The notes under the pieces were generated by a model. It was not told where the DNA came from and ran no database searches. It worked only from the letters and a program-made list of their open reading frames with translations. This document shows, one piece after another, positions 39,771-54,864 of a DNA stretch of 64,000 bases (positions are counted from its first letter, which is position 1; each line of letters opens with the position of its first letter). The stretch is taken from contig CAXKVF010000076.1 in assembly GCA_964057225.1 (NCBI GenBank), forward strand, positions 186,001-250,000, read 5' to 3'. The DNA comes from Auanema rhodensis (lineage: Eukaryota; Nematoda; Chromadorea; Rhabditida; Rhabditidae). A program made the translations under genes and the position numbers.

Positions 39771-40480
39771 TTACACGTGAAGCGAGTTACATACCAAGTG
39801 CACATCACGTGTACATTTAATTAGCATAAATTAAAGTTCACGTAAATTTCAAAGTCATGGTTACCATGAACCAATATCAATAAAAATTTGTTTTTAGACT
39901 AATATGGACATGGGGAATCTAATTTTGAAAACCGCATCTCTTTATCTTTCACGTGAAGCGAGTTACATACCAAGTGCACATCACGTGTACATTTAATTAG
40001 CATAAATTAAAGTTCACGTAAATTTCAAAGTCATGGTTACCATGCACCAATATCAATAAAAATTTGTTTTTAGACTAATATGGACATGGGGAATCTAATT
40101 TTGAAAACCGCATCTCTTTATCTTTCACGTGAACCGAGTTACATACCAAGTGCACATCACGTGTACATTTAATTAGCATAAATTAAAGTTCACGTAAATT
40201 TCAAAGTCATGGTTACCATGCACCAATATCAATAAAAATTTGTTTTTAGACTAATATGGACATGGGGAATCTAATTTTGAAAACCGCATCTCTTTATCTT
40301 TCACGTGAAGCGAGTTACATACCAAGTGCACATCACGTGTACATTTAATTAGCATAAATTAAAGTTCACGTAAATTTCAAAGTCATGGTTACCATGCACC
40401 AATATCAATAAAAATTTGTTTTTAGACTAATATGGACATGGGGAATCTAATTTTGAAAACCGCATCTCTTTATCTTACAC
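39771..40480 (-). repeat. 4-monomer (704-bp) duplication
   Basis: The rare variant TATCTTACACGTG occurs only at about 39771 and 40475, 704 bp apart, with the same neighbours. The CGTGAACCGAG monomer appears at a constant offset in both blocks. Confidence 0.75.
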
Positions 40481-40971
40481 GTGAAGCGAGTTACATACCA
40501 AGTGCACATCACGTGTACATTTAATTAGCATAAATTAAAGTTCACGTAAATTTCAAAGTCATGGTTACCATGAACCAATATCAATAAAAATTTGTTTTTA
40601 GACTAATATGGACATGGGGAATCTAATTTTGAAAACCGCATCTCTTTATCTTTCACGTGAAGCGAGTTACATACCAAGTGCACATCACGTGTACATTTAA
40701 TTAGCATAAATTAAAGTTCACGTAAATTTCAAAGTCATGGTTACCATGCACCAATATCAATAAAAATTTGTTTTTAGACTAATATGGACATGGGGAATCT
40801 AATTTTGAAAACCGCATCTCTTTATCTTTCACGTGAACCGAGTTACATACCAAGTGCACATCACGTGTACATTTAATTAGCATAAATTAAAGTTCACGTA
40901 AATTTCAAAGTCATGGTTACCATGAAGCAATATCAATAAAAATTTGTTTTTAGACTAATATGGACATGGGG

Positions 40972-42040
40972 AATCTTATTTTGAAAACCGCATCTCTTTA
41001 TCTTTCACGTGAAGCGAGTTACATACCAAGTGCACATCACGTGTACATTTAATTAGCATAAATTAAAGTTCACGTAAATTTCAAAGTCATGGTTACCATG
41101 AACCAATATCAATAAAAATTTGTTTTTAGACTAATATGGACATGGGGAATCTAATTTTGAAAACCGCATCTCTTTATCTTTCACGTAAAGCGAGTTACAT
41201 ACCAAGTGCACATCACGTGTACATTTAATTAGCATAAATTAAAGTTCACGTAAATTTCAAAGTCATGGTTACCATGCACCAATATCAATAAAAATTTGTT
41301 TTTAGACTAATATGGACATGGGGGATCTAATTTTGAAAACCGCATCTCTTTATCTTTCACGTGAAGCGAGTTACATACCAAGTGCACATCACGTGTACAT
41401 TTAATTAGCATAAATTAAAGTTCACGTAAATTTCAAAGTCATGGTTACCATGAAGCAATATCAATAAAAATTTGTTTTTAGACTAATATGGACATGGGGA
41501 ATCTTATTTTGAAAACCGCATCTCTTTATCTTTCACGTGAAGCGAGTTACATACCAAGTGCACATCACGTGTACATTTAATTAGCATAAATTAAAGTTCA
41601 CGTAAATTTCAAAGTCATGGTTACCATGAACCAATATCAATAAAAATTTGTTTTTAGACTAATATGGACATGGGGAATCTAATTTTGAAAACCGCATCTC
41701 TTTATCTTTCACGTGAAGCGAGTTACATACCAAGTGCACATCACGTGTACATTTAATTAGCATAAATTAAAGTTCACGTAAATTTCAAAGTCGTGGTTAC
41801 CATGCACCAATATCAATAAAAATTCGTTTTTAGACTAATATGGACATGGGGAATCTAATTTTGAAAACCGCATCTCTTTATCTTTCACGTGAAGCGAGTT
41901 ACATACCAAGTGCACATCACGTGTACATTTAATTAGCATAAATTAAAGTTCACGTAAATTTCAAAGTCATGGTTACCATGAAGCAATATCAATAAAAATT
42001 TGTTTTTAGACTAATATGGACATGGGGAATCTTATTTTGA
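40972..42040 (-). repeat. 3-monomer (528-bp) higher-order repeat, three starts
   Basis: The rare string GGGAATCTTATTTTG lies at about 40972, 41500 and 42028, exactly 528 bp apart each time, and follows a CATGAAGC monomer in each case. The intervening monomers differ slightly. Confidence 0.78.
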
Positions 42041-42659
42041 AAACCGCATCTCTTTATCTTTCACGTGAAGCGAGTTACATACCAAGTGCACATCACGTGT
42101 ACATTTAATTAGCATAAATTAAAGTTCACGTAAATTTCAAAGTCATGGTTACCATGAACCAATATCAATAAAAATTTGTTTTTAGACTAATATGGACATG
42201 GGGAATCTAATTTTGAAAACCGCATCTCTTTATCTTTCACGTGAACCGAGTTACATACCAAGTGCACATCACGTGTACATTTAATTAGCATAAATTAAAG
42301 TTCACGTAAATTTCAAAGTCATGGTTACCATGCACCAATATCAATAAAAATTTGTTTTTAGACTAATATGGACATGGGGGATCTAATTTTGAAAACCGCA
42401 TCTCTTTATCTTTCACGTGAAGCGAGTTACATACCAAGTGCACATCACGTGTACATTTAATTAGCATAAATTAAAGTTCACGTAAATTTCAAAGTCATGG
42501 TTACCATGCACCAATATCAATAAAAATTTGTTTTTAGACTAATATGGACATGGGGAATCTAATTTTGAAAACCGCATCTCTTTATCTTTCACGTGAAGCG
42601 AGTTACATACCAAGTGCACATCACGTGTACATTTAATTAGCATAAATTAAAGTTCACGT

Positions 42660-45420
42660 AAATTTCAAAGTCATGGTTACCATGAACCAATATCAATTAA
42701 AATTTGTTTTTAGACTAATATGGACATGGGCAATCTAATTTTGAAAACCGCATCTCTTTATCTTTCACGTGAAGCGAGTTACATACCAAGTGCACATCAC
42801 GTGTACATTTAATTAGCATAAATTAAAGTTCACGTAAATTTCAAAGTCACGGTTACCATGCACCAATATCAATAAAAATTTGTTTTTAGACTAATATGGA
42901 CATGGGGAATCTAATTTTGAAAACCGCATCTCTTTATCTTTCACGTGAAGCGAGTTACATACCAAGTGCACATCACGTGTACATTTAATTAGCATAAATT
43001 AAAGTTCACGTAAATTTCAAAGTCATGGTTACCATGCACCAATATCAATAAAAATTTATTTTTAGACTAATATGGACATGAGGAATCTAATTTTGAAAAC
43101 CGCATCTCTTTATCTTTCACGTGAAGCGAGTTACATACCGAGTGCACATCACGTGTACATTTAATTAGCATAAATTAAAGTTCACGTAAATTTCAAAGTC
43201 ATGGTTACCATGCACCAATATCAATAAAAATTTGTTTTTAGACTAATATGGACATGGGGAATCTAATTTTGAAAACCGCATCTCTTCATCTTTCACGTGA
43301 AGCGAGTTACATACCAAGTGCACATCACGTGTACATTTAATTAGCATAAATTATAGTTCACGTAAATTTCAAAGTCATGGTTACCATGAACCAATATCAA
43401 TTAAAATTTGTTTTTAGACTAATATGGACATGGGCAATCTAATTTTGAAAACCGCATCTCTTTATCTTTCACGTGAAGCGAGTTACATACCAAGTGCACA
43501 TCACGTGTACATTTAATTAGCATAAATTAAAGTTCACGTAAATTTCAAAGTCATGGTTACCATGAACCAATATCAATAAAAATTTGTTTTTAGACTAATA
43601 TGGACATGGGGAATCTAATTTTGAAAACCGCATCTCTTTATCTTTCACGTGAAGCGAGTTACATACCAAGTGCACATCACGTGTACATTTAATTAGCATA
43701 AATTAAAGTTCACGTAAATTTCAAAGTCGTGGTTACCATGCACCAATATCAATAAAAATTCGTTTTTAGACTAATATGGACATGGGGAATCTAATTTTGA
43801 AAACCGCATCTCTTTATCTTTCACGTGAAGCGAGTTACATACCAAGTGCACATCACGTGTACATTTAATTAGCATAAATTAAAGTTCACGTAAATTTCAA
43901 AGTCATGGTTACCATGCACCAATATCAATAAAAATTTGTTTTTAGACTAATATGGACATGGGGAATCTAATTTTGAAAACCGCATCTCTTTATCTTTCAC
44001 GTGAAGCGAGTTACATACCAAGTGCACATCACGTGTACATTTAATTAGCATAAATTAAAGTTCACGTAAATTTCAAAGTCATGGTTACCATGAACCAATA
44101 TCAATAAAAATTTGTTTTTAGACTAATATGGACATGGGGAATCTAATTTTGAAAACCGCATCTCTTTATCTTTCACGTGAACCGAGTTACATACCAAGTG
44201 CACATCACGTGTACATTTAATTAGCATAAATTAAAGTTCACGTAAATTTCAAAGTCATGGTTACCATGCACCAATATCAATAAAAATTTGTTTTTAGACT
44301 AATATGGACATGGGGGATCTAATTTTGAAAACCGCATCTCTTTATCTTTCACGTGAAGCGAGTTACATACCAAGTGCACATCACGTGTACATTTAATTAG
44401 CATAAATTAAAGTTCACGTAAATTTCAAAGTCATGGTTACCATGCACCAATATCAATAAAAATTTGTTTTTAGACTAATATGGACATGGGGAATCTAATT
44501 TTGAAAACCGCATCTCTTTATCTTTCACGTGAAGCGAGTTACATACCAAGTGCACATCACGTGTACATTTAATTAGCATAAATTAAAGTTCACGTAAATT
44601 TCAAAGTCATGGTTACCATGAACCAATATCAATTAAAATTTGTTTTTAGACTAATATGGACATGGGGAATCTAATTTTGAAAACCGCATCTCTTTATCTT
44701 TCACGTGAAGCGAGTTACATACCAAGTGCACATCACGTGTACATTTAATTAGCATAAATTAAAGTTCACGTAAATTTCAAAGTCACGGTTACCATGCACC
44801 AATATCAATAAAAATTTGTTTTTAGACTAATATGGACATGGGGAATCTAATTTTGAAAACCGCATCTCTTTATCTTTCACGTGAAGCGAGTTACATACCA
44901 AGTGCACATCACGTGTACATTTAATTAGCATAAATTAAAGTTCACGTAAATTTCAAAGTCATGGTTACCATGCACCAATATCAATAAAAATTTATTTTTA
45001 GACTAATATGGACATGAGGAATCTAATTTTGAAAACCGCATCTCTTTATCTTTCACGTGAAGCGAGTTACATACCGAGTGCACATCACGTGTACATTTAA
45101 TTAGCATAAATTAAAGTTCACGTAAATTTCAAAGTCATGGTTACCATGCACCAATATCAATAAAAATTTGTTTTTAGACTAATATGGACATGGGGAATCT
45201 AATTTTGAAAACCGCATCTCTTCATCTTTCACGTGAAGCGAGTTACATACCAAGTGCACATCACGTGTACATTTAATTAGCATAAATTAAAGTTCACGTA
45301 AATTTCAAAGTCATGGTTACCATGAACCAATATCAATTAAAATTTGTTTTTAGACTAATATGGACATGGGCAATCTAATTTTGAAAACCGCCTCTCTTTA
45401 TCTTTCACGTGAAGCGAGTT
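42660..45420 (-). repeat. 11-monomer (1936-bp) duplication
   Basis: The combination AATTTATTTTTAG, GACATGAGGAATC and CATACCGAGTG, followed by CTCTTCATC, occurs at 43080 and 45016, which are 1936 bp apart. Surrounding monomers also match in order. Private changes such as AAATTATAGTTC (about 43350) and CCGCCTCTC (about 45390) mark later drift. Confidence 0.78.
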
Positions 45421-48299
45421 ACATACCAAGTGCACATCACGTGTACATTTAATTAGCATAAATTAAAGTTCACGTAAATTTCAAAGTCATGGTTACCATG
45501 AACCAATATCAATAAAAATTTGTTTTTAGACTAATATGGACATGGGGAATCTAATTTTGAAAACCGCATCTCTTTATCTTTCACGTGAAGCGAGTTACAT
45601 ACCAAGTGCACATCACGTGTACATTTAATTAGCATAAATTAAAGTTCACGTAAATTTCAAAGTCGTGGTTACCATGCACCAATATCAATAAAAATTCGTT
45701 TTTAGACTAATATGGACATGGGGAATCTAATTTTGAAAACCGCATCTCTTTATCTTTCACGTGAAGCGAGTTACATACCAAGTGCACATCACGTGTACAT
45801 TTAATTAGCATAAATTAAAGTTCACGTAAATTTCAAAGTCATGGTTACCATGCACCAATATCAATAAAAATTTGTTTTTAGACTAATATGGACATGGGGA
45901 ATCTAATTTTGAAAACCGCATCTCTTTATCTTTCACGTGAAGCGAGTTACATACCAAGTGCACATCACGTGTACATTTAATTAGCATAAATTAAAGTTCA
46001 CGTAAATTTCAAAGTCACGGTTACCATGCACCAATATCAATAAAAATTTGTTTTTAGACTAATATGGACATGGGGAATCTAATTTTGAAAACCGTATCTC
46101 TTTATCTTTCACGTGAAGCGAGTTACATACCAAGTGCACATCACGTGTACATTTAATTAGCATAAATTAAAGTTCACGTAAATTTCAAAGTCATGGTTAC
46201 CATGAACCAATATCAATAAAAATTTGTTTTTAGACTAATATGGACATGGGCAATCTAATTTTGAAAACCGCATCTCTTTATCTTTCACGTGAAGCGAGTT
46301 ACATACCAAGTGCACATCACGTGTACATTTAATTAGCATAAATTAAAGTTCACGTAAATTTCAAAGTCATGGTTACCATGCACCAATATCAATAAAAATT
46401 TGTTTTTAGACTAATATGGACATGGGGAATCTAATTTTGAAAACCGCATCTCTTTATCTTTCACGTGAAGCGAGTTACATACCAAGTGCACATCACGTGT
46501 ACATTTAATTAGCATAAATTAAAGTTCACGTAAATTTCAAAGTCATGGTTACCATGCACCAATATCAATAAAAATTTGTTTTTAGACTAATATGGACATG
46601 GGGAATCTAATTTTGAAAACCGCATCTCTTCATCTTTCACGTGAAGCGAGTTACATACCAAGTGCACATCACGTGTACATTTAATTAGCATAAATTAAAG
46701 TTCACGTAAATTTCAAAGTCATGGTTACCATGCACCAATATCAATAAAAATTTGTTTTTAGACTAATATGGACATGGGGAATCTAATTTTGAAAACCGCA
46801 TCTCTTTATCTTTCACGTGAAGCGAGTTACATACCAAGTGCACATCACGTGTACATTTAATTAGCATAAATTAAAGTTCACGTAAATTTCAAAGTCATGG
46901 TTACCATGAACCAATATCAATAAAAATTTGTTTTTAGACTAATATGGACATGGGGAATCTAATTTTGAAAACCGCATCTCTTTATCTTTCACGTGAAGCG
47001 AGTTACATACCAAGTGCACATCACGTGTACATTTAATTAGCATAAATTAAAGTTCACGTAAATTTCAAAGTCATAGTTACCATGCACCAATATCAATAAA
47101 AATTTGTTTTTAGACTAATATGGACATGGGGAATCTAATTTTGAAAACCGCATCTCTTTATCTTTCACGTGAAGCGAGTTACATACCAAGTGCACATCAC
47201 GTGTACATTTAATTAGCATAAATTAAAGTTCACGTAAATTTCAAAGTCACGGTTACCATGCACCAATATCAATAAAAATTTGTTTTTAGACTAATATGGA
47301 CATGGGGAATCTAATTTTGAAAACCGTATCTCTTTATCTTTCACGTGAAGCGAGTTACATACCAAGTGCACATCACGTGTACATTTAATTAGCATAAATT
47401 AAAGTTCACGTAAATTTCAAAGTCATGATTACCATGAACCAATATCAATAAAAATTTGTTTTTAGACTAATATGGACATGGGCAATCTAATTTTGAAAAC
47501 CGCATCTCTTTATCTTTCACGTGAAGCAAGTTACATACCAAGTGCACATCACGTGTACATTTAATTAGCATAAATTAAAGTTCACGTAAATTTCAAAGTC
47601 ATGGTTACCATGCACCAATATCAATAAAAATTTGTTTTTAGACTAATATGGACATGAGGAATCTAATTTTGAAAACCGCATCTCTTTATCTTTCACGTGA
47701 AGCGAGTTACATACCAAGTGCACATCACGTGTACATTTAATTAGCATAAATTAAAGTTCACGTAAATTTCAAAGTCATGGTTACCATGCACCAATATCAA
47801 TAAAAATTTGTTTTTAGACTAATATGGACATGGGGAATCTAATTTTGAAAACCGCATCTCTTTATCTTTCACGTGAAGCGAGTTACATACCAAGTGCACA
47901 TCACGTGTACATTTAATTAGCATAAATTAAAGTTCACGTAAATTTCAAAGTCATGGTTACCATGCACCAATATCAATAAAAATTGGTTTTTAGACTAATA
48001 TGGACATGGGGAATCTAATTTTGAAAACCGCATCTCTTTATCTTTCACGTGAAGCGAGTTACATACCAAGTGCACATCGCGTGTACATTTAATTAGCATA
48101 AATTAAAGTTCACGTAAATTTCAAAGTCATGGTTACCATGAACCAATATCAATAAAAATTTGTTTTTAGACTAATATGGACATGGGGAATCTAATTTTGA
48201 AAACCGCATCTCTTTATCTTTCACGTGAAGCGAGTTACATACCAAGTGCACATCACGTGTACATTTAATTAGCATAAATTAAAGTTCACGTAAATTTCA

Positions 48300-51200
48300 A
48301 AGTCACGGTTACCATGCACCAATATCAATAAAAATTTGTTTTTAGACTAATATGGACATGGGGAATCTAATTTTGAAAACCGTATCTCTTTATCTTTCAC
48401 GTGAAGCGAGTTACATACCAAGTGCACATCACGTGTACATTTAATTAGCATAAATTAAAGTTCACGTAAATTTCAAAGTCATGATTACCATGAACCAATA
48501 TCAATAAAAATTTGTTTTTAGACTAATATGGACATGGGCAATCTAATTTTGAAAACCGCATCTCTTTATCTTTCACGTGAAGCAAGTTACATACCAAGTG
48601 CACATCACGTGTACATTTAATTAGCATAAATTAAAGTTCACGTAAATTTCAAAGTCATGGTTACCATGAAGCAATATCAATAAAAATTTGTTTTTAGACT
48701 AATATGGAAATGGGGAATCTAATTTTGAAAACCGCATCTCTTTATCTTTCACGTGAAGCGAGTTACATACCAAGTGCACATCACGTGTACATTTAATTAG
48801 CATAAATTAAAGTTCACGTAAATTTCAAAGTCATGGTTACCATGAAGCAATATCAATAAAAATTTGTTTTTAGACTAATATGGACATGGGCAATCTAATT
48901 TTGAAAACCGCATCTCTTTATCTTTCACGTGAAGCAAGTTACATACCAAGTGCACATCACGTGTACATTTAATTAGCATAAATTAAAGTTCACGTAAATT
49001 TCAAAGTCATGGTTACCATGCACCAATATCAATAAAAATTTGTTTTTAGACTAATATGGACATGGGGAATCTAATTTTGAAAACCGCATCTCTTTATCTT
49101 TCACGTGAAGCGAGTTACATACCAAGTGCACATCACGTGTACATTTAATTAGCATAAATTAAAGTTCACGTAAATTTCAAAGTCATGGTTACCATGCACC
49201 AATATCAATAAAAATTTGTTTTTAGACTAATATGGACATGGGGAATCTAATTTTGAAAACCGCATCTCTACATCTTTCACGTGAAGCGAGTTACATACCA
49301 AGTGCACATCACGTGTACATTTAATTAGCATAAATTAAAGTTCACGTAAATTTCAAAGTCGTGGTTACCATGCACCAATATCAATAAAAATTCGTTTTTA
49401 GACTAATATGGACATGGGGAATCTAATTTTGAAAACCGCATCTCTTTATCTTTCACGTGAAGCGAGTTACATACCAAGTGCACATCACGTGTACATTTAA
49501 TTAGCATAAATTAAAGTTCACGTAAATTTCAAAGTCATGGTTACCATGCACCAATATCAATAAAAATTTGTTTTTAGACTAATATGGACATGGGGAATCT
49601 AATTTTGAAAACCGCATCTCTACATCTTTCACGTGAAGCGAGTTACATACCAAGTGCACATCACGTGTACATTTAATTAGCATAAATTAAAGTTCACGTA
49701 AATTTCAAAGTCGTGGTTACCATGCACCAATATCAATAAAAATTCGTTTTTAGACTAATATGGACATGGGGAATCTAATTTTGAAAACCGCATCTCTTTA
49801 TCTTTCACGTGAAGCGAGTTACATACCAAGTGCACATCACGTGTACATTTAATTAGCATAAATTAAAGTTCACGTAAATTTCAAAGTCATGGTTACCATG
49901 CACCAATATCAATAAAAATTTGTTTTTAGACTAATATGGACATGGGGAATCTAATTTTGAAAACCGCATCTCTTTATCTTTCACGTGAAGCGAGTTACAT
50001 ACCAAGTGCACATCACGTGTACATTTAATTAGCATAAATTAAAGTTCACGTAAATTTCAAAGTCGTGGTTACCATGCACCAATATCAATAAAAATTCGTT
50101 TTTAGACTAATATGGACATGGGGAATCTAATTTTGAAAACCGCATCTCTTTATCTTTCACGTGAAGCGAGTTACATACCAAGTGCACATCACGTGTACAT
50201 TTAATTAGCATAAATTAAAGTTCACGTAAATTTCAAAGTCATAGTTACCATGCACCAATATCAATAAAAATTCGTTTTTAGACTAATATGGACATGGGGA
50301 ATCTAATTTTGAAAACCGCATCTCTTTATCTTTCACGTGAAGCGAGTTACATACCAAGTGCACATCACGTGTACATTTAATTAGCATAAATTAAAGTTCA
50401 CGTAAATTTCAAAGTCATGGTTACCATGAAGCAATATCAATAAAAATTTGTTTTTAGACTAATATGGACATGGGGAATCTAATTTTGAAAACCGCATCTC
50501 TTTATCTTTCACGTGAAGCGAGTTACATACCAAGTGCACATCACGTGTACATTTAATTAGCATAAATTAAAGTTCACGTAAATTTCAAAGTCATGGTTAC
50601 CATGCACCAATATCAATAAAAATTTGTTTTTAGACTAATATGGACATGGGGAATCTAATTTTGAAAACCGCATCTCTTTATCTTTCACGTGAAGCGAGTT
50701 ACATACCAAGTACACATCACGTGTACATTTAATTAGCATAAATTAAAGTTCACGTAAATTTCAAAGTCGTGGTTACCATGCACCAATATCAATAAAAATT
50801 CGTTTTTAGACTAATATGGACATGGGGAATCTAATTTTGAAAACCGCATCTCTTTATCTTTCACGTGAAGCGAGTTACATACCAAGTGCACATCACGTGT
50901 ACATTTAATTAGCATAAATTAAAGTTCACGTAAATTTCAAAGTCATAGTTACCATGCACCAATATCAATAAAAATTTGTTTTTAGACTAATATGGACATG
51001 GGGAATCTAATTTTGAAAACCGCATCTCTTTATCTTTCACGTGAAGCGAGTTACATACCAAGTGCACATCACGTGTACATTTAATTAGCATAAATTAAAG
51101 TTCACGTAAATTTCAAAGTCACGGTTACCATGCACCAATATCAATAAAAATTTGTTTTTAGACTAATATGGACATGGGGAATCTAATTTTGAAAACCGTA

Positions 51201-51720
51201 TCTCTTTATCTTTCACGTGAAGCGAGTTACATACCAAGTGCACATCACGTGTACATTTAATTAGCATAAATTAAAGTTCACGTAAATTTCAAAGTCATGA
51301 TTACCATGAACCAATATCAATAAAAATTTGTTTTTAGACTAATATGGACATGGGCAATCTAATTTTGAAAACCGCATCTCTTTATCTTTCACGTGAAGCA
51401 AGTTACATACCAAGTGCTCATCACGTGTACATTTAATTAGCATAAATTAAAGTTCACGTAAATTTCAAAGTCATGGTTACCATGAAGCAATATCAATAAA
51501 AATTTGTTTTTAGACTAATATGGAAATGGGGAATCTAATTTTGAAAACCGCATCTCTTTATCTTTCACGTGAAGCGAGTTACATACCAAGTGCACATCAC
51601 GTGTACATTTAATTAGCATAAATTAAAGTTCACGTAAATTTCAAAGTCATGGTTACCATGAAGCAATATCAATAAAAATTTGTTTTTAGACTAATATGGA
51701 CATGGGGAATCTAATTTTGA
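48300..51720 (-). repeat. 16-monomer (2816-bp) duplication
   Basis: AGTCACGG, CCGTATCTC, AGTCATGATTACC, GAAGCAAG and GGAAATGGGG follow one another from about 48300 and again from about 51117. The GGAAATGGGG pair lies at 48706 and 51522, 2816 bp apart. The second copy has one private change, AGTGCTCATC near 51416. Confidence 0.78.
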
Positions 51721-51889
51721 AAACCGCATCTCTTTATCTTTCACGTGAAGCGAGTTACATACCAAGTGCACATCACGTGTACATTTAATTAGCATAAATT
51801 AAAGTTCACGTAAATTTCAAAGTCATGGTTACCATGCACCAATATCAATAAAAATTTGTTTTTAGACTAATATGGACATGGGGAATCTA

Positions 51890-53560
51890 ATTTTAAAAAC
51901 CGCATCTCTTTATCTTTCACGTGAAGCGAGTTACATACCAAGTGCACATCACGTGTACATTTAATTAGCATAAATTAAAGTTCACGTAAATTTCAAAGTC
52001 ATGGTTACCATGCACCAATATCAATAAAAATTTGTTTTTAGACTAATATGGACATGGGGAATCTAATTTTGAAAACCGCATCTCTTCATCTTTCACGTGA
52101 AGCGAGTTACATACCAAGTGCACATCAAGTGTACATTTAATTAGCATAAATTAAAGTTCACGTAAATTTCAAAGTCATGGTTACCATGCACCAATATCAA
52201 TAAAAATTTGTTTTTAGACTAATATGGACATGGGGAATCTAATTTTGAAAACCGCATCTCTTTATCTTTCACGTGAAGCAAGTTACATACCAAGTGCACA
52301 TCACGTGTACATTTAATTAGCATAAATTAAAGTTCACGTAAATTTCAAAGTCATGGTTACCATGCACCAATATCAATAAAAATTTGTTTTTAGACTAATA
52401 TGGACATGGGCAATCTAATTTTGAAAACCGCATCTCTTTATCTTTCACGTGAAGCGAGTTACATACCAAGTGCACATCACGTGTACATTTAATTAGCATA
52501 AATTAAAGTTCACGTAAATTTCAAAGTCATGGTTACCATGCACCAATATCAATAAAAATTTGTTTTTAGACTAATATGGACATGGGCAATCTAATTTTGA
52601 AAACCGCATCTCTTTATCTTTCACGTGAAGCGAGTTACATACCAAGTGCACATCACGTGTACATTTAATTAGCATAAATTAAAGTTCACGTAAATTTCAA
52701 AGTCATGGTTACCATGCACCAATATCAATAAAAATTTGTTTTTAGACTAATATGGACATGGGGAATCTAATTTTGAAAACCGCATCTCTTTATCTTTCAC
52801 GTGAAGCGAGTTACATACCAAGTGCACATCACGTGTACATTTAATTAGCATAAATTAAAGTTCACGTAAATTTCAAAGTCATGGTTACCATGAAGCAATA
52901 TCAATAAAAATTTGTTTTTAGACTAATATGGACATGGGGAATCTAATTTTGAAAACCGCATCTCTTTATCTTTCACGTGAAGCGAGTTACATACCAAGTG
53001 CACATCACGTGTACATTTAATTAGCATAAATTAAAGTTCACGTAAATTTCAAAGTCATGGTTACCATGCACCAATATCAATAAAAATTTGTTTTTAGACT
53101 AATATGGACATGGGGAATCTAATTTTAAAAACCGCATCTCTTTATCTTTCACGTGAAGCGAGTTACATACCAAGTGCACATCACGTGTACATTTAATTAG
53201 CATAAATTAGAGTTCACGTAAATTTCAAAGTCATGGTTACCATGCACCAATATCAATAAAAATTTGTTTTTAGACTAATATGGACATGGGGAATCTAATT
53301 TTGAAAACCGCATCTCTTCATCTTTCACGTGAAGCGAGTTACATACCAAGTGCACATCAAGTGTACATTTAATTAGCATAAATTAAAGTTCACGTAAATT
53401 TCAAAGTCATGGTTACCATGCACCAATATCAATAAAAATTTGTTTTTAGACTAATATGGACATGGGGAATCTAATTTTGAAAACCGCATCTCTTTATCTT
53501 TCACGTGAAGCAAGTTACATACCAAGTGCACATCACGTGTACATTTAATTAGCATAAATT
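51890..53560 (-). repeat. 7-monomer (1232-bp) duplication
   Basis: TTTTAAAAACC at 51891 and 53123, and CACATCAAGTG at 52121 and 53353, are each 1232 bp apart with matching neighbours. Confidence 0.75.
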
Positions 53561-54860
53561 AAAGTTCACGTAAATTTCAAAGTCATGGTTACCATGCACC
53601 AATATCAATAAAAATTTGTTTTTAGACTAATATGGACATGGGCAATCTAATTTTGAAAACCGCATCTCTTTATCTTTCACGTGAAGCGAGTTACATACCG
53701 AGTGCACATCACGTGTACATTTAATTAGCATAAATTAAAGTTCACGTAAATTTCAAAGTCATGGTTACCATGAAGCAATATCAATAAAAATTTGTTTTTA
53801 GACTAATATGGACATGGGGAATCTAATTTTGAAAACCGCATCTCTTTATCTTTCACGTGAAGCGAGTTACATACCAAGTGCACATCACGTGTACATTTAA
53901 TTAGCATAAATTAAAGTTCACGTAAATTTCAAAGTCATGGTTACCATGAACCAATATCAATTAAAATTTGTTTTTAGACTAATATGGACATGGGGAATCT
54001 AATTTTAAAAACCGCATCTCTTTATCTTTCACGTGAAGCGAGTTACATACCAAGTGCACATCACGTGTACATTTAATTAGCATAAATTAAAGTTCACGTA
54101 AATCTCAAAGTCATGGTTACCATGCACCAATATCAATAAAAATTTGTTTTTAGACTAATATGGACATGGGGAATCTAATTTTGAAAACCGCATCTCTTTA
54201 TCTTTCACGTGAAGCGAGTTACATACCAAGTGCACATCACGTGCACATTTAATTAGCATAAATTAAAGTTCACGTAAATTTCAAAGTCATGGTTACCATG
54301 CACCAATATCAATAAAAATTTGTTTTTAGACTAATATGGACATGGGGATCTAATTTTGAAAACCGCATCTCTTCATCTTTCACGTGAAGCGAGTTACATA
54401 CCAAGTGCACATCACGTGTACATTTAATTAGCATAAATTAAAGTTCACGTAAATTTCAAAGTCATGGTTACCATGCACCAATATCAATAAAAATTTGTTT
54501 TTAGACTAATATGGACATGGGGAATCTAATTTTGAAAACCGCATCTCTTTATCTTTCACGTGAAGCGAGTTACATACCAAGTGCACATCACGTGTACATT
54601 TAATTAGCATAAATTAAAGTTCACGTAAATTTCAAAGTCATGGTTACCATGCACCAATATCAATAAAAATTTGTTTTTAGACTAATATGGACATGGGGAA
54701 TCTAATTTTGTAAACCGCATCTCTTTATCTTTCACGTGAAGCGAGTTACATACCAAGTGCACATCACGTGTACATTTAATTAGCATAAATTAAAGTTCAC
54801 GAAAATTTCAAAGTCATGGTTACCATGCACCAATATCAATAAAAATTTGTTTTTAGACTA

Positions 54861-54864
54861 ATAT
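54861..54864. repeat. Possible 4-bp target-site duplication of LINE-2, left copy
   Basis: The satellite reads GACTAATAT up to 54864 and resumes ATATGGACATGG at 59249, so ATAT is present on both sides. It is short and may be partly explained by the A/T-rich tail, but it is consistent with target-primed insertion with a very small stagger. Confidence 0.55.

Larger units (their letters stand above)
26275..54864 (-). repeat. 176-bp satellite array, reverse orientation (about 162 monomers)
   Basis: This continues the same array beyond LINE-1. The only length changes I noticed are a one-base deletion at about 30451 (TTTCACGGAAG) and another at about 54347 (GGGGATC). New variant types appear that are rare before LINE-1, such as GGGCAATC, CCGTATCTC, AGTCACGG, ATCAATTAAAA and GAAGCAAG. 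They recur in blocks at whole-monomer spacings. No gene or other element lies between 26283 and 54860. Confidence 0.97.
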